Source of the DNA: an uncultured Pseudomonadota bacterium
Lineage (GTDB): Bacteria > Pseudomonadota > Gammaproteobacteria > Steroidobacterales > Steroidobacteraceae
Direction: 5' to 3'
Assembly: GCA_902826225.1 (NCBI GenBank)
Contig: CADEED010000014.1
Span: 1 to 52,873, forward strand
DNA: 52,873 nucleotides
Shown here: piece after piece, positions 1 through 9,436 of the stretch
Layout of the letters: each line of letters opens with the position of its first letter
How positions within the stretch are numbered: the first letter of the stretch is position 1
The notes under the pieces: model-generated
Databases searched by the model: none
The model's input: only the letters and a program-made list of their open reading frames with translations
Told to the model about the DNA's origin: nothing
Program-made: the position numbers and the translations under genes

Positions 1-528
1 CAGTGCCGGGCTCTGCACGCGGCCGGCGGAAAGTCCGCGGCGCACCTTCTTCCAGAGCAGCGGCGACAGGTTGAAGCCGACGAGGTAGTCGAGCGCGCGC
101 CGTGCCTGCTGCGCGTTCACGAGATCGAGCGAGAGATCGCGCGGCTCGGCGACGGCCTTCTGCACCTCGCCCTTGGTGATCTCGTAGAACACCACGCGCT
201 TGACGTCCTTGCCCTTGAGGTCGCCACGCTCTTCGAGCAGCTCGCGCAGGTGCCAGGAGATCGCTTCACCCTCGCGGTCCGGGTCGGTCGCGAGAAACAG
301 GTTCTTGGATTTCTTGAGCGCCCTGGAGATGGCGTCGACGTGCTTCTCGTTGCGTTCGATGGCCTGGTAGCTCATCGCGAACGCCTTGTCCGGATCGACC
401 GCGCCTTCCTTGGGCACGAGATCGCGCACGTGACCGTAGGAAGCGAGCACCTCGAAATCCTTGCCGAGGTACTTCTTGATGGTCTTCGCTTTGGCGGGAG
501 ACTCGACGATGACTAGGTTGTCTGCCAT
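1..528 (-). CDS. topA: DNA topoisomerase I, N-terminal part (cut by window edge)
   Basis: Type IA topoisomerase that relaxes negatively supercoiled DNA in the cytoplasm. The visible 176 residues are the N-terminal TOPRIM region: the opening MADNLVIVESPAKAKTI, then ATDPDREGEAISWHL with the metal-binding acidic residues, then a tract ending LSAGRVQSPAL at the window edge. The active-site tyrosine and zinc-finger domains lie outside the window. The ATG at 528 gives the usual family N-terminus. It is the last visible gene of the dprA-smg-topA run; smg ends 6 bases upstream, so co-transcription is likely. Identification is secure; only the 3' end is missing. Confidence 0.95.
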   Translation of the reverse strand, partial: MADNLVIVESPAKAKTIKKYLGKDFEVLASYGHVRDLVPKEGAVDPDKAFAMSYQAIERNEKHVDAISRALKKSKNLFLATDPDREGEAISWHLRELLEERGDLKGKDVKRVVFYEITKGEVQKAVAEPRDLSLDLVNAQQARRALDYLVGFNLSPLLWKKVRRGLSAGRVQSPAL

Positions 529-534
529 CGCGCC

Positions 535-1008
535 TTAATTGGGACGAGCGTCCGGGTCTTCGAACACGAGATCTTCCATGCGCGCGCAGGCTTGCTCCTG
601 ACCCGGCTGGCTCGACAGCACCATCAGCACGAGCCACTTCAGGCGATCGATGTCGACCTCGTCGCTGTCGAGCGCCACGAGGCGGTCGATGACGATTTCG
701 CGCTGGAGCGGCGAGAGGATGCCCTCGCGTTCGAGTTGCAACAGGTAACCGCGGCATCCGGTGGAGATGCGTTCGAGCTCGTCGGCGCAAAAGACGCGCA
801 GCGACGGCTGGGTGGAGTCGATGTCGGGGCGGGACCGCTCATCGGCCAGGTCCGCGAGCCAGTCGAGCGCGCGCTCGACATTGCGGCGGCCGAATCCGGC
901 GCGTTCGAGGTCGGCGGCCAGCGATTCGCGTTCGGGTACTTCCGGCGCTTCGGCCAGCATGTATTGATCGAACACGTAGATAAGAATGTCTAGAACACTG
1001 CCGGTCAT
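535..1008 (-). CDS. smg: Smg family protein (DUF494)
   Basis: A 157-residue cytoplasmic protein of the Smg/DUF494 family, found almost invariably between dprA and topA in gamma- and betaproteobacteria. The family-typical start (MTGSVLDILIYVFDQYM) and the C-terminal LKWLVLMVLSSQPGQE stretch are visible, and length matches the family. No enzymatic motif is present and the molecular role of the family is unclear. It starts 16 bases after dprA ends and stops 6 bases before topA starts, consistent with one operon. Confidence 0.9.
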   Translation of the reverse strand: MTGSVLDILIYVFDQYMLAEAPEVPERESLAADLERAGFGRRNVERALDWLADLADERSRPDIDSTQPSLRVFCADELERISTGCRGYLLQLEREGILSPLQREIVIDRLVALDSDEVDIDRLKWLVLMVLSSQPGQEQACARMEDLVFEDPDARPN

Positions 1009-1024
1009 GATGTCGCCGAAAAAG

Positions 1025-2140
1025 CTACTTTCCCGCCAGGCGGCTGAATCGGCCGCCGGGATGCGGCGCCACGTGCCCGTCGAGCTCCAGGACCAGCAAC
1101 ATCGAGGCGATCGATTCGCTCGTCATGCCGGTGCGTTCGATCAAGCTATCGACGCTGGCCGGCTCGAAGGCGAGCGCATCTAACAGGATTTTGTATGCCT
1201 TGTCCAACACGGGCCCTTTTTGCGGCCGCGCGCCGGGGCTCCCAAGTAGTTGGTCAGCAAGGGAAATTTTCAGCTCGGCGAGAACATCCTCGGGAGACTC
1301 CACCAGCTTGGCCCCCTGACGGATGAGTTCGTGGCACCCGCGGGCGAGCGGATTATGGATGGAACTGGAGACGGCGAAGACCTCGCGGCCGGCCACGCCA
1401 GCAAGGCGGGCGGTGATGAGCGAGCCCGACCGACAGGCCGCTTCCACCACCAGGGTGCCCGACGACAGGCCGGCGATGATGCGATTGCGCTGGGGGAAGT
1501 GGGCGGCGCGCGCCGGCGTGCCGGGCGGGAATTCCGAGACGACCGCGCCCTGCGCCGCGATGCGCTCGGCGAGGGCGGCGTGCACCGCCGGGTAGACGAC
1601 GTCGAGGCCGCAGCCGAGAACCGCGATGGTGAGTCCGCCGGCGCCGAGCGCTCCCTCATGGCAGGCCGCGTCGATGCCGAGCGCGAGGCCGCTGGTGATG
1701 GTGAGGCCGGCGCGCGCGAACCAGGCGGCGAACTCCCGCGCCGTCGCCTTCCCGCCCGCGGTGGGGTTGCGGCTGCCGACCATCGCGAGCTGCGGTTCGG
1801 CGAGCGTGCCGACGTCGCCGCGCACGTACAACACGGGCGGCGCGTCGGGCGATTGCCGCAGCAGCTCCGGGTATCGCGCGTCGGTGCTCGCGAGCAGCGT
1901 GACGCCGGACGATTCGAGCCAGCGCAGATCCGCCGCGACGAGTGTTTCGTCGGGCGCGGCAAACCACCGCGCGGCGCCGATCGTGAGGCCCGCCGCGGCC
2001 AGAGATTCCACGCGCGCGCCATCGAGCAGGGACAGGTCCGGGGAGACGGCGGCGACGGCCGCCAGCCGCTGCGCGGTGAGGCCGGGCGCGCGCGCCGCGA
2101 CAACGAGGCGGCGCCGCAGCGCGTCCGTGCATCCATGCAT
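1025..2140 (-). CDS. dprA: DNA-processing protein DprA/Smf
   Basis: Binds incoming single-stranded DNA and loads RecA during natural transformation. The Rossmann-like core is clear: MVGSRNPTAGGKATAREF, then SGLALGIDAACHEGAL, then the FPQRNRIIAGLS segment. A C-terminal winged-helix-like region (SVDSLIERTGM) follows. I chose the ATG at 2140 (371 residues). The frame stays open to 2230, but those extra residues run into the terminator of the upstream LysM gene and do not look like the family. First gene of the dprA-smg-topA run. Start confidence is moderate, identity high. Confidence 0.9.
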   Translation of the reverse strand: MHGCTDALRRRLVVAARAPGLTAQRLAAVAAVSPDLSLLDGARVESLAAAGLTIGAARWFAAPDETLVAADLRWLESSGVTLLASTDARYPELLRQSPDAPPVLYVRGDVGTLAEPQLAMVGSRNPTAGGKATAREFAAWFARAGLTITSGLALGIDAACHEGALGAGGLTIAVLGCGLDVVYPAVHAALAERIAAQGAVVSEFPPGTPARAAHFPQRNRIIAGLSSGTLVVEAACRSGSLITARLAGVAGREVFAVSSSIHNPLARGCHELIRQGAKLVESPEDVLAELKISLADQLLGSPGARPQKGPVLDKAYKILLDALAFEPASVDSLIERTGMTSESIASMLLVLELDGHVAPHPGGRFSRLAGK

Positions 2141-2230
2141 CCGGGAAGCGTAGGGCGCCGCTCGCGGCGGGCACAGCCGGGTTTCTGGTGCGTGCGCGCA
2201 AAAATCTTCCGAGCGGAAAGGCGCGCCCAA

Positions 2231-2259
2231 AGAAAACGCCCGGTGTTTCCACCGGGCGT
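2231..2259 (-). terminator. Rho-independent terminator of the LysM gene
   Basis: A perfect 10-bp stem (2236-2245 with 2250-2259) closes a 4-base loop that reads GAAA on the minus strand, followed on that strand by TTTTCT. It lies 30 bases past the LysM stop and upstream of dprA, so it should insulate dprA-smg-topA from the LysM transcript. Confidence 0.85.
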
Positions 2260-2288
2260 CCTCGGGAATCAGCGAAGAATCAGGGAAA

Positions 2289-3536
2289 TCAGCGGCGCGG
2301 GCCCACGGACGGGTTGTACACGCGGTCCGCCACCTTCATCGGGCCGCGCGCGCCGATGACGAGGCCGTAGCTGATGCGGTCGAACACCTTGAACACGATC
2401 AAGGTGCCGGCGCGTTCGAACGGAAGCTGCACGGCCTTGCCGCGGGGCTCCGTATAGAAGGGCGATTTGCCGAAGCGGTCGTGCACCACTTCGCCCTTCT
2501 GGTCGATCGCGAGGACGACACCCGGGTCGACGCCATGGCGCGTTCCGCGGTTGATGACGACGACCTGGTACTGGCCGATGTACTCGGCGCGATCGATCGT
2601 GCCGATGATCTGGCCATCGACGTCGCGGCCCGGCGCGTGCGGCCGGAACGTCAGCGGGATTTCGCCTTCCTGCGAGATCAGTCGATCGCCTTCCTGCGCC
2701 TCGCGCGCACCGTCGATCAGCACGGCCTTGCTGACGTCGCCGGGCGCATTGACGATCGCGGTGGCGACGAAGGCCGCCTGGTAACCCACGACGTCCTTGG
2801 TCTCCGGGTCATAGATCGCGTCGCGCACGTTCATGACGGAGAAGCGCTGGTTGAGCGGCGCGTTCAGATCCTTCACGTAGATCTCGTGACCGCTACCCGC
2901 GATCATGTGATCGTCGCGGAATGCCAGGATGTGCGGCGCGCGCAGGGCCTCGTCCTTGGAGAGGACGCCCGGCTTGGTGAGGAACGCGGAGATCGCGGCG
3001 AACGGGATCGAGTCGATCGGACCCTCGACGTTCTCACTGCGCAGGCGCGGCGTGAGGCGCGCTCCGCCGTACTGCGAGATGTAGACCTTGGCTTCGCCAT
3101 TGGCGCCTACCGCGAGCGACAGCACATCGCCCGGATAGATGAGGTGGGGGTTCTCGACCTGCGGATTGATCTGCCAGATCTCGGGCCAGAACCACGGGTC
3201 CTTGAGGAACACCGCCGAGATGTCCCACAGCGTGTCACCGCGCTTCACGGTGTAGTTCATGGGCGCGTCGGGACGCAGCAGCTGCGCCGTCGGCGTCGAG
3301 GGATCCGCGGCCGGCGCGTCGCCCATTCCGGCGATCGCCGCTTCGGTGGCGGTCATGTCGTCGGCGGGTGCGGGAGCCTCTGTCGTCGCGGCGGCCGTGC
3401 TGGCCTGCTCCACGGGGGCGGGCGCCGACTTGCAACCGACCACGAGGAGAGCGGCGGCGAAGAAGACGCAGAGACCAATCAGCCGCGAGTTCAGACGGAA
3501 CGCGCGCGGCTCTCTAAGTTGTTGATTAAAAGCCAT
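2289..3536 (-). CDS. LysM domain lipoprotein
   Basis: A 415-residue exported peptidoglycan-binding protein. A short basic start is followed by a hydrophobic segment ending in VVGC, a plausible lipobox. After a low-complexity Ala/Pro linker comes one LysM domain at about residues 95-145 (YTVKRGDTLWDISA, then WPEIWQINPQ and LIYPGDVLSL). The remaining ~260 residues are of the kind found in LysM proteins encoded next to def/dprA in many gammaproteobacteria; their role is not established. The ATG at 3536 has a strong ribosome site (GAGGAGTGGAGG immediately upstream). Divergent from def. Confidence 0.85.
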   Translation of the reverse strand: MAFNQQLREPRAFRLNSRLIGLCVFFAAALLVVGCKSAPAPVEQASTAAATTEAPAPADDMTATEAAIAGMGDAPAADPSTPTAQLLRPDAPMNYTVKRGDTLWDISAVFLKDPWFWPEIWQINPQVENPHLIYPGDVLSLAVGANGEAKVYISQYGGARLTPRLRSENVEGPIDSIPFAAISAFLTKPGVLSKDEALRAPHILAFRDDHMIAGSGHEIYVKDLNAPLNQRFSVMNVRDAIYDPETKDVVGYQAAFVATAIVNAPGDVSKAVLIDGAREAQEGDRLISQEGEIPLTFRPHAPGRDVDGQIIGTIDRAEYIGQYQVVVINRGTRHGVDPGVVLAIDQKGEVVHDRFGKSPFYTEPRGKAVQLPFERAGTLIVFKVFDRISYGLVIGARGPMKVADRVYNPSVGPRR

Positions 3537-3579
3537 CCTCCACTCCTCAATCCTGGGCGGGGCAAGCGGACCCCGCTGT

Positions 3580-3585
3580 TATAAT
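3580..3585 (+). promoter_or_regulatory. -10 box, probable def-fmt-rsmB promoter
   Basis: A perfect TATAAT followed by a GC-rich CCGCGG, in the divergent gap between the LysM gene and def. No convincing -35 is visible. Transcription from here would give a leader of about 130 bases before def. A TTGACT at 3666 might belong to a second, nearer promoter, but I see no good -10 at the right distance. Confidence 0.5.
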
Positions 3586-3720
3586 CCGCGGCGGCACGAG
3601 GGCCTACGGTCTATTGTCAAGTTTGTGCGCTGGGTCACGCGATCTCGGATCGCCCGCGACTCCCCTTGACTTGTCGTCGATCGAATCGCCCAAACATTAG
3701 CAGCAATCGAGCGGAACATC

Positions 3721-4260
3721 ATGGCGCGCCTGCAAATTCTCGAATATCCAGACCCCCGTCTTCGCACCCAGGCCAAGCCCGTCGAGGTCTTCGACGCGGC
3801 GCTGGCCAAGCTCGTCGCCGACATGTTCGAGACGATGTACATGGCGCCGGGCGTGGGTCTGGCGGCGACCCAGGTCGATGTGCATAAGCGCTTGATCGTC
3901 ATGGATGTTTCCGAGAACAAGAACGAGCCGCGGGTGTTCATCAACCCCGAGGTCCTGATGCGCGACGGCACCGGCGTCACCGAGGAAGGGTGTTTGTCGG
4001 TCCCGGGAATCTTCGACGAAGTGAAGCGCGCGGCCACCGTGCGCGCGCGAGCGCAGGACGAAAAAGGCGCGGTCTTCGAGGTCGATCTCGACGGGCTCGC
4101 GGCCGTGTGCCTGCAGCACGAGATGGACCACCTCGAGGGCAAACTCTTCGTCGATTACCTGTCCGATCTCAAGCGCGACCGCATCCGCAAGAAACTCGAC
4201 AAGGATCGCAAGGAGCGCGCCGCGCGCGCCCGTGAACCCGCCGGCGCGCGCGCGTACTGA
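3721..4260 (+). CDS. def: Peptide deformylase
   Basis: Removes the formyl group from the initiator methionine of new proteins. All three family motifs are intact: GVGLAATQ (about residues 45-52), EGCLSVPG with the metal-binding Cys, and QHEMDHLEG with the two metal-binding His. The 179-residue length is usual, with a basic C-terminal tail. A GAGCGGA ribosome site precedes the ATG. fmt follows after 13 bases, the classic def-fmt pair acting at both ends of the formylation cycle. Confidence 0.97.
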   Translation: MARLQILEYPDPRLRTQAKPVEVFDAALAKLVADMFETMYMAPGVGLAATQVDVHKRLIVMDVSENKNEPRVFINPEVLMRDGTGVTEEGCLSVPGIFDEVKRAATVRARAQDEKGAVFEVDLDGLAAVCLQHEMDHLEGKLFVDYLSDLKRDRIRKKLDKDRKERAARAREPAGARAY

Positions 4261-4273
4261 TCCCCCGGAATCG

Positions 4274-5212
4274 ATGACATTCCGCATCGCCTTCGCGGGC
4301 ACGCCCGCATTCGCGCTGCCGGCGCTGCGCGCGTTGCTGTCTTCGCGCCACCCGGTGGTCGGCGTGCTCACGCAGCCGGACCGGCCCGCGGGTCGCGGGC
4401 AGCAGCTGCGCCCGTCGCCGGTCAAACTACTCGCATCCGCGACCCGGCCCGCCCTGCCGATTTCCCAGCCGTCGACGCTCAAGACCGCGGAGGGGCGCGC
4501 CGAACTCGCCTCCTGGGCGCCCGACCTGCTGGTCGTGGTCGCCTATGGACTGATCCTGCCGCCCGCGGCGCTCGAACTCCCGCGCCTGGGCTGCCTCAAC
4601 ATCCACGGGTCGCTGTTGCCGCGCTGGCGCGGCGCCGCGCCGATCCAGCGCGCGTTGCTCGCGGGCGACGCGGAGACCGGCGTGAGCATCATGCAGCTCG
4701 ATGCGGGTCTCGATACCGGCCCGGTGTTTCTCGAGCGCCGGCATTCGATCGGCATGCACGATTCCGCGGGTGATCTGCACGATGCGCTCGCGGAACTCGG
4801 CGCCTCCGCGCTCATGGAGACCATCGACGGACTCGCGGCCGGAACGATGAAGGCGCGGCCGCAGCCCGCGCAGGGCGCGACCTACGCCGCGAAGATCGAG
4901 AAATCCGAGGCGCGCCTGGACTGGAGCGCGAGTGCGACCGAACTGGATCGGCGCGTGCGCGCATTCCATCCGTATGCCGACACGTCGCTGGCCGGCGAGC
5001 ACCTGCGCGTGCTGCGGGCGCGCGTGGCGGGAGAGCACGCGGGCGACGCCGCGCCGGGCACGTTGCTCGGCATCGCGGAGGACGGATTGCTCGTGGCCTG
5101 CGGGGAAGGCGTGCTTGCCGTGCGCGAGCTGCAGCGCGCCGGCAAGCGTCCCGTGTCGGCCCGCGATTTCGCGAACGCCGTGCGGCTCGCCGGGCTGAGG
5201 TTCGGCACATGA
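4274..5212 (+). CDS. fmt: Methionyl-tRNA formyltransferase
   Basis: Transfers a formyl group from 10-formyltetrahydrofolate to initiator Met-tRNA. The start at 4274 gives MTFRIAFAGTPAFALPAL, matching the family N-terminus; the frame remains open upstream to 4232 inside def, without family similarity. The catalytic region LNIHGSLLPRWRGAAPIQRA and DAGLDTGPVF are present, followed by the C-terminal tRNA-binding domain. 312 residues, normal length. Its stop overlaps the rsmB start (ATGA), implying translational coupling. Confidence 0.96.
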   Translation: MTFRIAFAGTPAFALPALRALLSSRHPVVGVLTQPDRPAGRGQQLRPSPVKLLASATRPALPISQPSTLKTAEGRAELASWAPDLLVVVAYGLILPPAALELPRLGCLNIHGSLLPRWRGAAPIQRALLAGDAETGVSIMQLDAGLDTGPVFLERRHSIGMHDSAGDLHDALAELGASALMETIDGLAAGTMKARPQPAQGATYAAKIEKSEARLDWSASATELDRRVRAFHPYADTSLAGEHLRVLRARVAGEHAGDAAPGTLLGIAEDGLLVACGEGVLAVRELQRAGKRPVSARDFANAVRLAGLRFGT

Positions 5213-6573
5213 AGCGTTCGACCTGGCGCCGCCCGCCGCAACCGCGTCGCGCGCGACACGCGCCCGGCGCGGAAACGCTGGCGCAGGCGGCGCTCGCCGT
5301 GCACGCCGTCGTCTTCGAGGGCCGCTCCGCCGACACGGCGCTCGAGGCCGCGCACGAGCGCATCGATCGCGCGGCCGTGCGCGCCATCGCGCTCGGCACC
5401 CTGCGCTGGTACCTGCGGCTTGCGCCGGCGATCGCGCCGCTCTCGAACCGGCCGTTCGAAGAACTGGCGCCGAAGCTCGCCGCGCTGCTGGTCACCGCGG
5501 CCCACCAGGTGGAGTACTCGCGCGGCGCCGCCGAAGCGCAGGTGCATCTCGCCGTGGACGCGAGCCGCGTGATCGGCGAGGGCCGTGCGAGCGGTGTCGT
5601 CAACGCGATGCTCCGGCGGTTCGTGGCGAACCGCGCCGAGTCGCTCGCGGTGGCCGATGCCGATGTCGCGCAGCGGCACGCGCATCCGCGCTGGCTCGTC
5701 GACGCCATTCGCCAGGCCTGGGGCGAACGCACGGAGTCGATCCTCGCGGCTAACAACCAGCATCCGCCGATGGTGCTGCGCATCGCCGACGAGTCCGGCA
5801 TCGACGACTTCCTGCGCGCGTGGCGCGCGAGCGGCCGCGATGCGCGGGCGGTGCCGTGGAATCCGCGCGCCGTGGTGCTCGAGCGGCCGGCCGCGGTGCA
5901 GACACTGCCCGGATTCGAGCTGGGGACGGTCTCGGTACAGGACGCCGGCGCGCAGCTCGCCGCGCCGCTGCTCGACGCCCGCGCCGGCATGCGCGTGCTC
6001 GATGCCTGCGCGGCGCCGGGCGGCAAGACCCTGCACATCGCGCAGCGGACCCCCGATCTCGCCGAGCTCGTCGCGATCGACGACGACCCGCTGCGGCTGG
6101 TGCGCGTGCGCGAGAACCTGCAGCGCGCGGGCCGGGACGCGCTGCTCGTCGCAGCGGATCTCACCGGGATGCCGCCCTCATTCGGGAAGGCATCGTTCGA
6201 CCGCGTCCTCGTCGACGCGCCCTGCTCGGCCACGGGCGTGATCCGCCGCCATCCCGACATCAAGCTGCTGCGCCGGGCGGCGGACATCGATGGCTTCGCC
6301 GCCACCCAGCGGCGGATTCTCGACACCGCGTTCGAACTACTGCGGGCCGGCGGCACTCTGATCTACTGCACGTGTTCGGTGCTGCCGGCCGAAAACGAGG
6401 CGGTGGTGTCGGCTTTCCTGGAGAGACGGACGGATGCGGCCGTCGCGCCGTGGCCCGATTCCGCGCCGCGCCCGCCCGGGCTGCTCGAGCGGGCCGTCGG
6501 CTGGCAGTTGCTGCCCGGTGGCGACGCCGGGACCGATGGCTTCTACTATGCCTGCCTGACCAGGCATTCCTGA
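5209..6573 (+). CDS. rsmB: 16S rRNA m5C967 methyltransferase (RsmB/Sun)
   Basis: S-adenosylmethionine-dependent methylase of 16S rRNA C967. An N-terminal NusB-like RNA-binding region (about residues 20-160) precedes the Rossmann methyltransferase domain with LDACAAPGGKTLHI (cofactor site), VDAPCSATGVIRRHPDIK and YCTCSVLPAEN, the last two carrying the paired cysteines of the RsmB mechanism. 454 residues. The basic N-terminal start KRSTWRRPPQPRRARH is somewhat extended. Overlaps fmt by four bases. Confidence 0.95.
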   Translation: MKRSTWRRPPQPRRARHAPGAETLAQAALAVHAVVFEGRSADTALEAAHERIDRAAVRAIALGTLRWYLRLAPAIAPLSNRPFEELAPKLAALLVTAAHQVEYSRGAAEAQVHLAVDASRVIGEGRASGVVNAMLRRFVANRAESLAVADADVAQRHAHPRWLVDAIRQAWGERTESILAANNQHPPMVLRIADESGIDDFLRAWRASGRDARAVPWNPRAVVLERPAAVQTLPGFELGTVSVQDAGAQLAAPLLDARAGMRVLDACAAPGGKTLHIAQRTPDLAELVAIDDDPLRLVRVRENLQRAGRDALLVAADLTGMPPSFGKASFDRVLVDAPCSATGVIRRHPDIKLLRRAADIDGFAATQRRILDTAFELLRAGGTLIYCTCSVLPAENEAVVSAFLERRTDAAVAPWPDSAPRPPGLLERAVGWQLLPGGDAGTDGFYYACLTRHS

Positions 6574-6590
6574 GGGGAGACGGGGAACAG

Positions 6591-7205
6591 ATGGAGTCCC
6601 GGGGGACGCACACCGCTCGGCGGCCGATCTCGGCGCTGCTGGGCTCGTTGATGCTGGGCGCGCTGCTTGCGCTCGGCGTGAACGCCGCGCGCGCCGACGC
6701 GCTCGACGGGGTGCTCGAGGTGCGTTCGGCGTACGTGAGCATCGAGAACGGCGTGTTCCAGCTGTTCGCGCGCGTGGCCTACCCGGTCAACGACGACATC
6801 CGCGCCGCGCTCAAGGACGGCCTCAAGCTCACGTTCGATCTCGATGTCGTGGTGTCGCGCGAACGGCGCTTCTGGCTGGACGACGACGTGGCCAACTACC
6901 AGCTCAAGCGCGAGCTCATGTACAACGCGGTCAGCGACCGATACGTCACGCGCGACCTGGATCCGCGCATCTCCGATCCGCAACGCAGTTACGCGACGCT
7001 CGAGGAGGCGCTCGAGTCGCTCGGCACGGTCGACGCGTGGCCCATTCTCGTGGCGCCACAGCTTTCGCCCAACCGGCAGTACCGTGTCTCCCTGCGAGCC
7101 GGCGTGCGGCGCGGGCAGCTCGCGGACACGTTGCGCGTTCTGCTCTTCTGGACCGATGACTGGCACCGCGAGAGCGAGTGGTTCTCATGGTCCCTGCAGC
7201 GCTGA
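6591..7205 (+). CDS. DUF4390 secreted protein
   Basis: A 204-residue exported protein of the DUF4390 type, regularly found between rsmB and ntrY. Residues about 14-38 form a signal peptide ending near ARA-DALDG. The mature part carries the family's YLxxS-like beta-rich pattern (RRFWLDDDVA, YQLKRELMYNAVSDRYV) and no enzymatic motif. The start is the ATG at 6591 behind GAGGGGAGACGGGG. It overlaps the start of ntrY, which suggests a functional link to the sensor's extracytoplasmic side; that link is inference. Confidence 0.85.
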   Translation: MESRGTHTARRPISALLGSLMLGALLALGVNAARADALDGVLEVRSAYVSIENGVFQLFARVAYPVNDDIRAALKDGLKLTFDLDVVVSRERRFWLDDDVANYQLKRELMYNAVSDRYVTRDLDPRISDPQRSYATLEEALESLGTVDAWPILVAPQLSPNRQYRVSLRAGVRRGQLADTLRVLLFWTDDWHRESEWFSWSLQR

Positions 7206-9436
7206 GGCGCTTCGGCACCCTCGGACTGATCGCCCTCTGGGTGTTCGTCAGCGGCGGCCTGCTGCTGCTGCTCGCACTGTCGGTGCAGAACTCCGTCCGC
7301 TACAGCAACCTGCAGGCGTGGATCCTGCTGATCAACGCGATCGCGGTGGTCACGGTGAGCGTGCTGCTCGCGCGCAAGATCGTCGAACTCGTGCGCGCCT
7401 TTCGCGCGCAGGTTCCCGGCTCGCGCCTCACGGCGCGCACGGTCGCGATCTTCGGATCGCTGGTGATCGCGCCGCTCATCATCGTCTACCTGTTCAGCCT
7501 CGAATTCCTGAACCGCGGCATCGACAGCTGGTTCAAGGTCGAGATCCGCCAGGGTCTCGCCGACGCGCTCGAGCTGTCGAAGTCCGCGATGGACGTGCGC
7601 ATGCGCGAGTACGCGCGCAGCACCGAGCTCTTCGCCAACAAGCTCGCCGACAGTCCCGGCACGAACTGGGTGATCGCCACCGACACGCAGCGCACCGAGA
7701 GCGGCGCGCTCGAGGTGGTCGTGTACGGCACGCTCGGACAGGTGCTCGCGGCCAGCAGCGCGGGCCCGACGTCGACCGCGCTGCCGCGCTACGCAACCCC
7801 CGAGATGTCGCGCCAGATTTCGAGCGGCAATGTGTACTGGGGCCTGGAACCCGTGTCGGAGGGCGACTACCTGATCAACACGGCGGCACCGATAGCCGCG
7901 AATCCGGGTGCGAGCGAAGGTCGTTTCGTCGTGGCGATCTACCCGGTGCCGCCACAGCTCGCGCGCCTCGCGGATGCCGTGCAGAACTCGTATTCGCAGC
8001 ACAGCAACCTGATCGAGAGCCGCGAGCCCGTGAAGAACAGTTTCCGGCTCACTCTCACCCTGGTACTGCTGCTGGCGATGCTCACCGCGATCTATGGCGC
8101 TATCTACTCGGCCGAGAAACTCACGCGGCCGGTACAGGATCTCATCGCGGGCACGCGCGCGGTGGGCAAGGGAGACTTCGGTACACGGCTGCCGCTGCCG
8201 TCGCGCGACGAGATGGGCTTCCTCGTGCATTCGTTCAACGACATGACGAAGCGACTGCGCCGCGCACGCGAGGAAACCACGCGCAGCCAGCAGGCGGTCG
8301 AACGGGAGCGCGAGCGTCTTGCGATCATCCTGGCGCGGCTTTCCACGGGTGTCATCACGCTCGGCCGCGATCTCATCGTGCGCAGCGCCAACCAGGCGGC
8401 GAGCAACATCCTGGGCGTCGATCTCGAACAGGCCGCGGGCCAGCCGCTCGCGGCGTTGGCCGACCAGAATCCGCGCTTCGAGCGTTTCGTCGAAGAAGTC
8501 ACCGGCCGTCTCGCGAAAGGCGAGGAGGAATGGCGCGAGCAGATGGACCTCAAGCCGGAGGTGACGGGCGCCCGCGTGCTCGTGTGCGCGTGCACGCCGA
8601 TCGCGGGCGACGAGCATGCGGAGACCGACGCCGAGCGACAGGGCGGCTTCGTCATCGTGTTCGACGACATCAGCGCGCTGCTCACCGCGCAGCGAGATGC
8701 CGCCTGGGGCGAAGTCGCTCGCCGCCTCGCGCACGAGATCAAGAATCCGCTCACGCCGATCCAGCTCTCCGCCGAGCGAATGCGCCGGCGATATCTCGGC
8801 CAGATGACGGGTGAGGACGCGCAGATCCTCGACCGCGCGACCTACACGATCGTGCAGCAGGTCGAGGCGATGAAGGCGATGGTGAACGCGTTCAGCGAAT
8901 ATGCGCGGGCGCCCGACATGAAGGTGACGCGCTTCCCGCTGAATGCGCTCGTCACGGAAGTGTCCGACCTGCACCGCGTGCAGGAATCCGGCGTGCGCAT
9001 CGACGTCGAACTCGACCCGCGCATCGAGAGCGTCGAAGCCGATCGCGGCCGCGTTCGCCAGATACTCAACAACCTGATCGTCAACGGCGCGGAAGCGGTC
9101 GAGAACCGGCCCGATGGCCACGTCGCGATCGTCACTCGCCTCGAGACGGCGGGCGCGGCGGAGTACGCGACCATTACCGTCTGCGACAACGGCCCCGGCT
9201 TCGCACGCGAGGTCCTGGGCCGCGTTTTCGATCCCTATGTCACCACGAAGCCCAAGGGCACGGGCCTGGGACTCGCCATCGTGAAGAAAATCGTCGAGGA
9301 GCACGGCGGGCGCGTCGAGGCCGACAATCGGCCGGAAGGCGGCGGGCGCGTGCGTGTATCCTTGCCCGTCACAGATGGGTCCCGGCAGCTGGTCGCGCGC
9401 GACCGGCGCGCCGACACCAGGAAGGAGCGAGCATGA
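7187..9436 (+). CDS. ntrY: Nitrogen/redox sensor histidine kinase NtrY
   Basis: Membrane sensor kinase partner of NtrX. Two N-terminal transmembrane helices, a third near FGSLVIAPLIIVYLFSLEF, a periplasmic region, and a fourth helix before a HAMP domain (LTRPVQDLIAGTRAVGKGDF). A PAS domain follows (VRSANQAASNILG), then HisKA with LAHEIKNPLTPIQL, where the His is the phosphorylation site, and a HATPase domain with N, G1 and G2 boxes (NNLIVNGAEA, DNGPGFA, GTGLGLAIVKKIV). I chose the ATG at 7187 behind GAGAGCGAG; a GTG at 7178 is possible. The stop overlaps ntrX. Confidence 0.93.
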   Translation: MVPAALRRFGTLGLIALWVFVSGGLLLLLALSVQNSVRYSNLQAWILLINAIAVVTVSVLLARKIVELVRAFRAQVPGSRLTARTVAIFGSLVIAPLIIVYLFSLEFLNRGIDSWFKVEIRQGLADALELSKSAMDVRMREYARSTELFANKLADSPGTNWVIATDTQRTESGALEVVVYGTLGQVLAASSAGPTSTALPRYATPEMSRQISSGNVYWGLEPVSEGDYLINTAAPIAANPGASEGRFVVAIYPVPPQLARLADAVQNSYSQHSNLIESREPVKNSFRLTLTLVLLLAMLTAIYGAIYSAEKLTRPVQDLIAGTRAVGKGDFGTRLPLPSRDEMGFLVHSFNDMTKRLRRAREETTRSQQAVERERERLAIILARLSTGVITLGRDLIVRSANQAASNILGVDLEQAAGQPLAALADQNPRFERFVEEVTGRLAKGEEEWREQMDLKPEVTGARVLVCACTPIAGDEHAETDAERQGGFVIVFDDISALLTAQRDAAWGEVARRLAHEIKNPLTPIQLSAERMRRRYLGQMTGEDAQILDRATYTIVQQVEAMKAMVNAFSEYARAPDMKVTRFPLNALVTEVSDLHRVQESGVRIDVELDPRIESVEADRGRVRQILNNLIVNGAEAVENRPDGHVAIVTRLETAGAAEYATITVCDNGPGFAREVLGRVFDPYVTTKPKGTGLGLAIVKKIVEEHGGRVEADNRPEGGGRVRVSLPVTDGSRQLVARDRRADTRKERA

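Noticed and set aside
1250..2359. A 369-codon plus-strand frame antisense to dprA
   Set aside because: It crosses the LysM terminator and dprA. The dprA motifs on the minus strand are clear.
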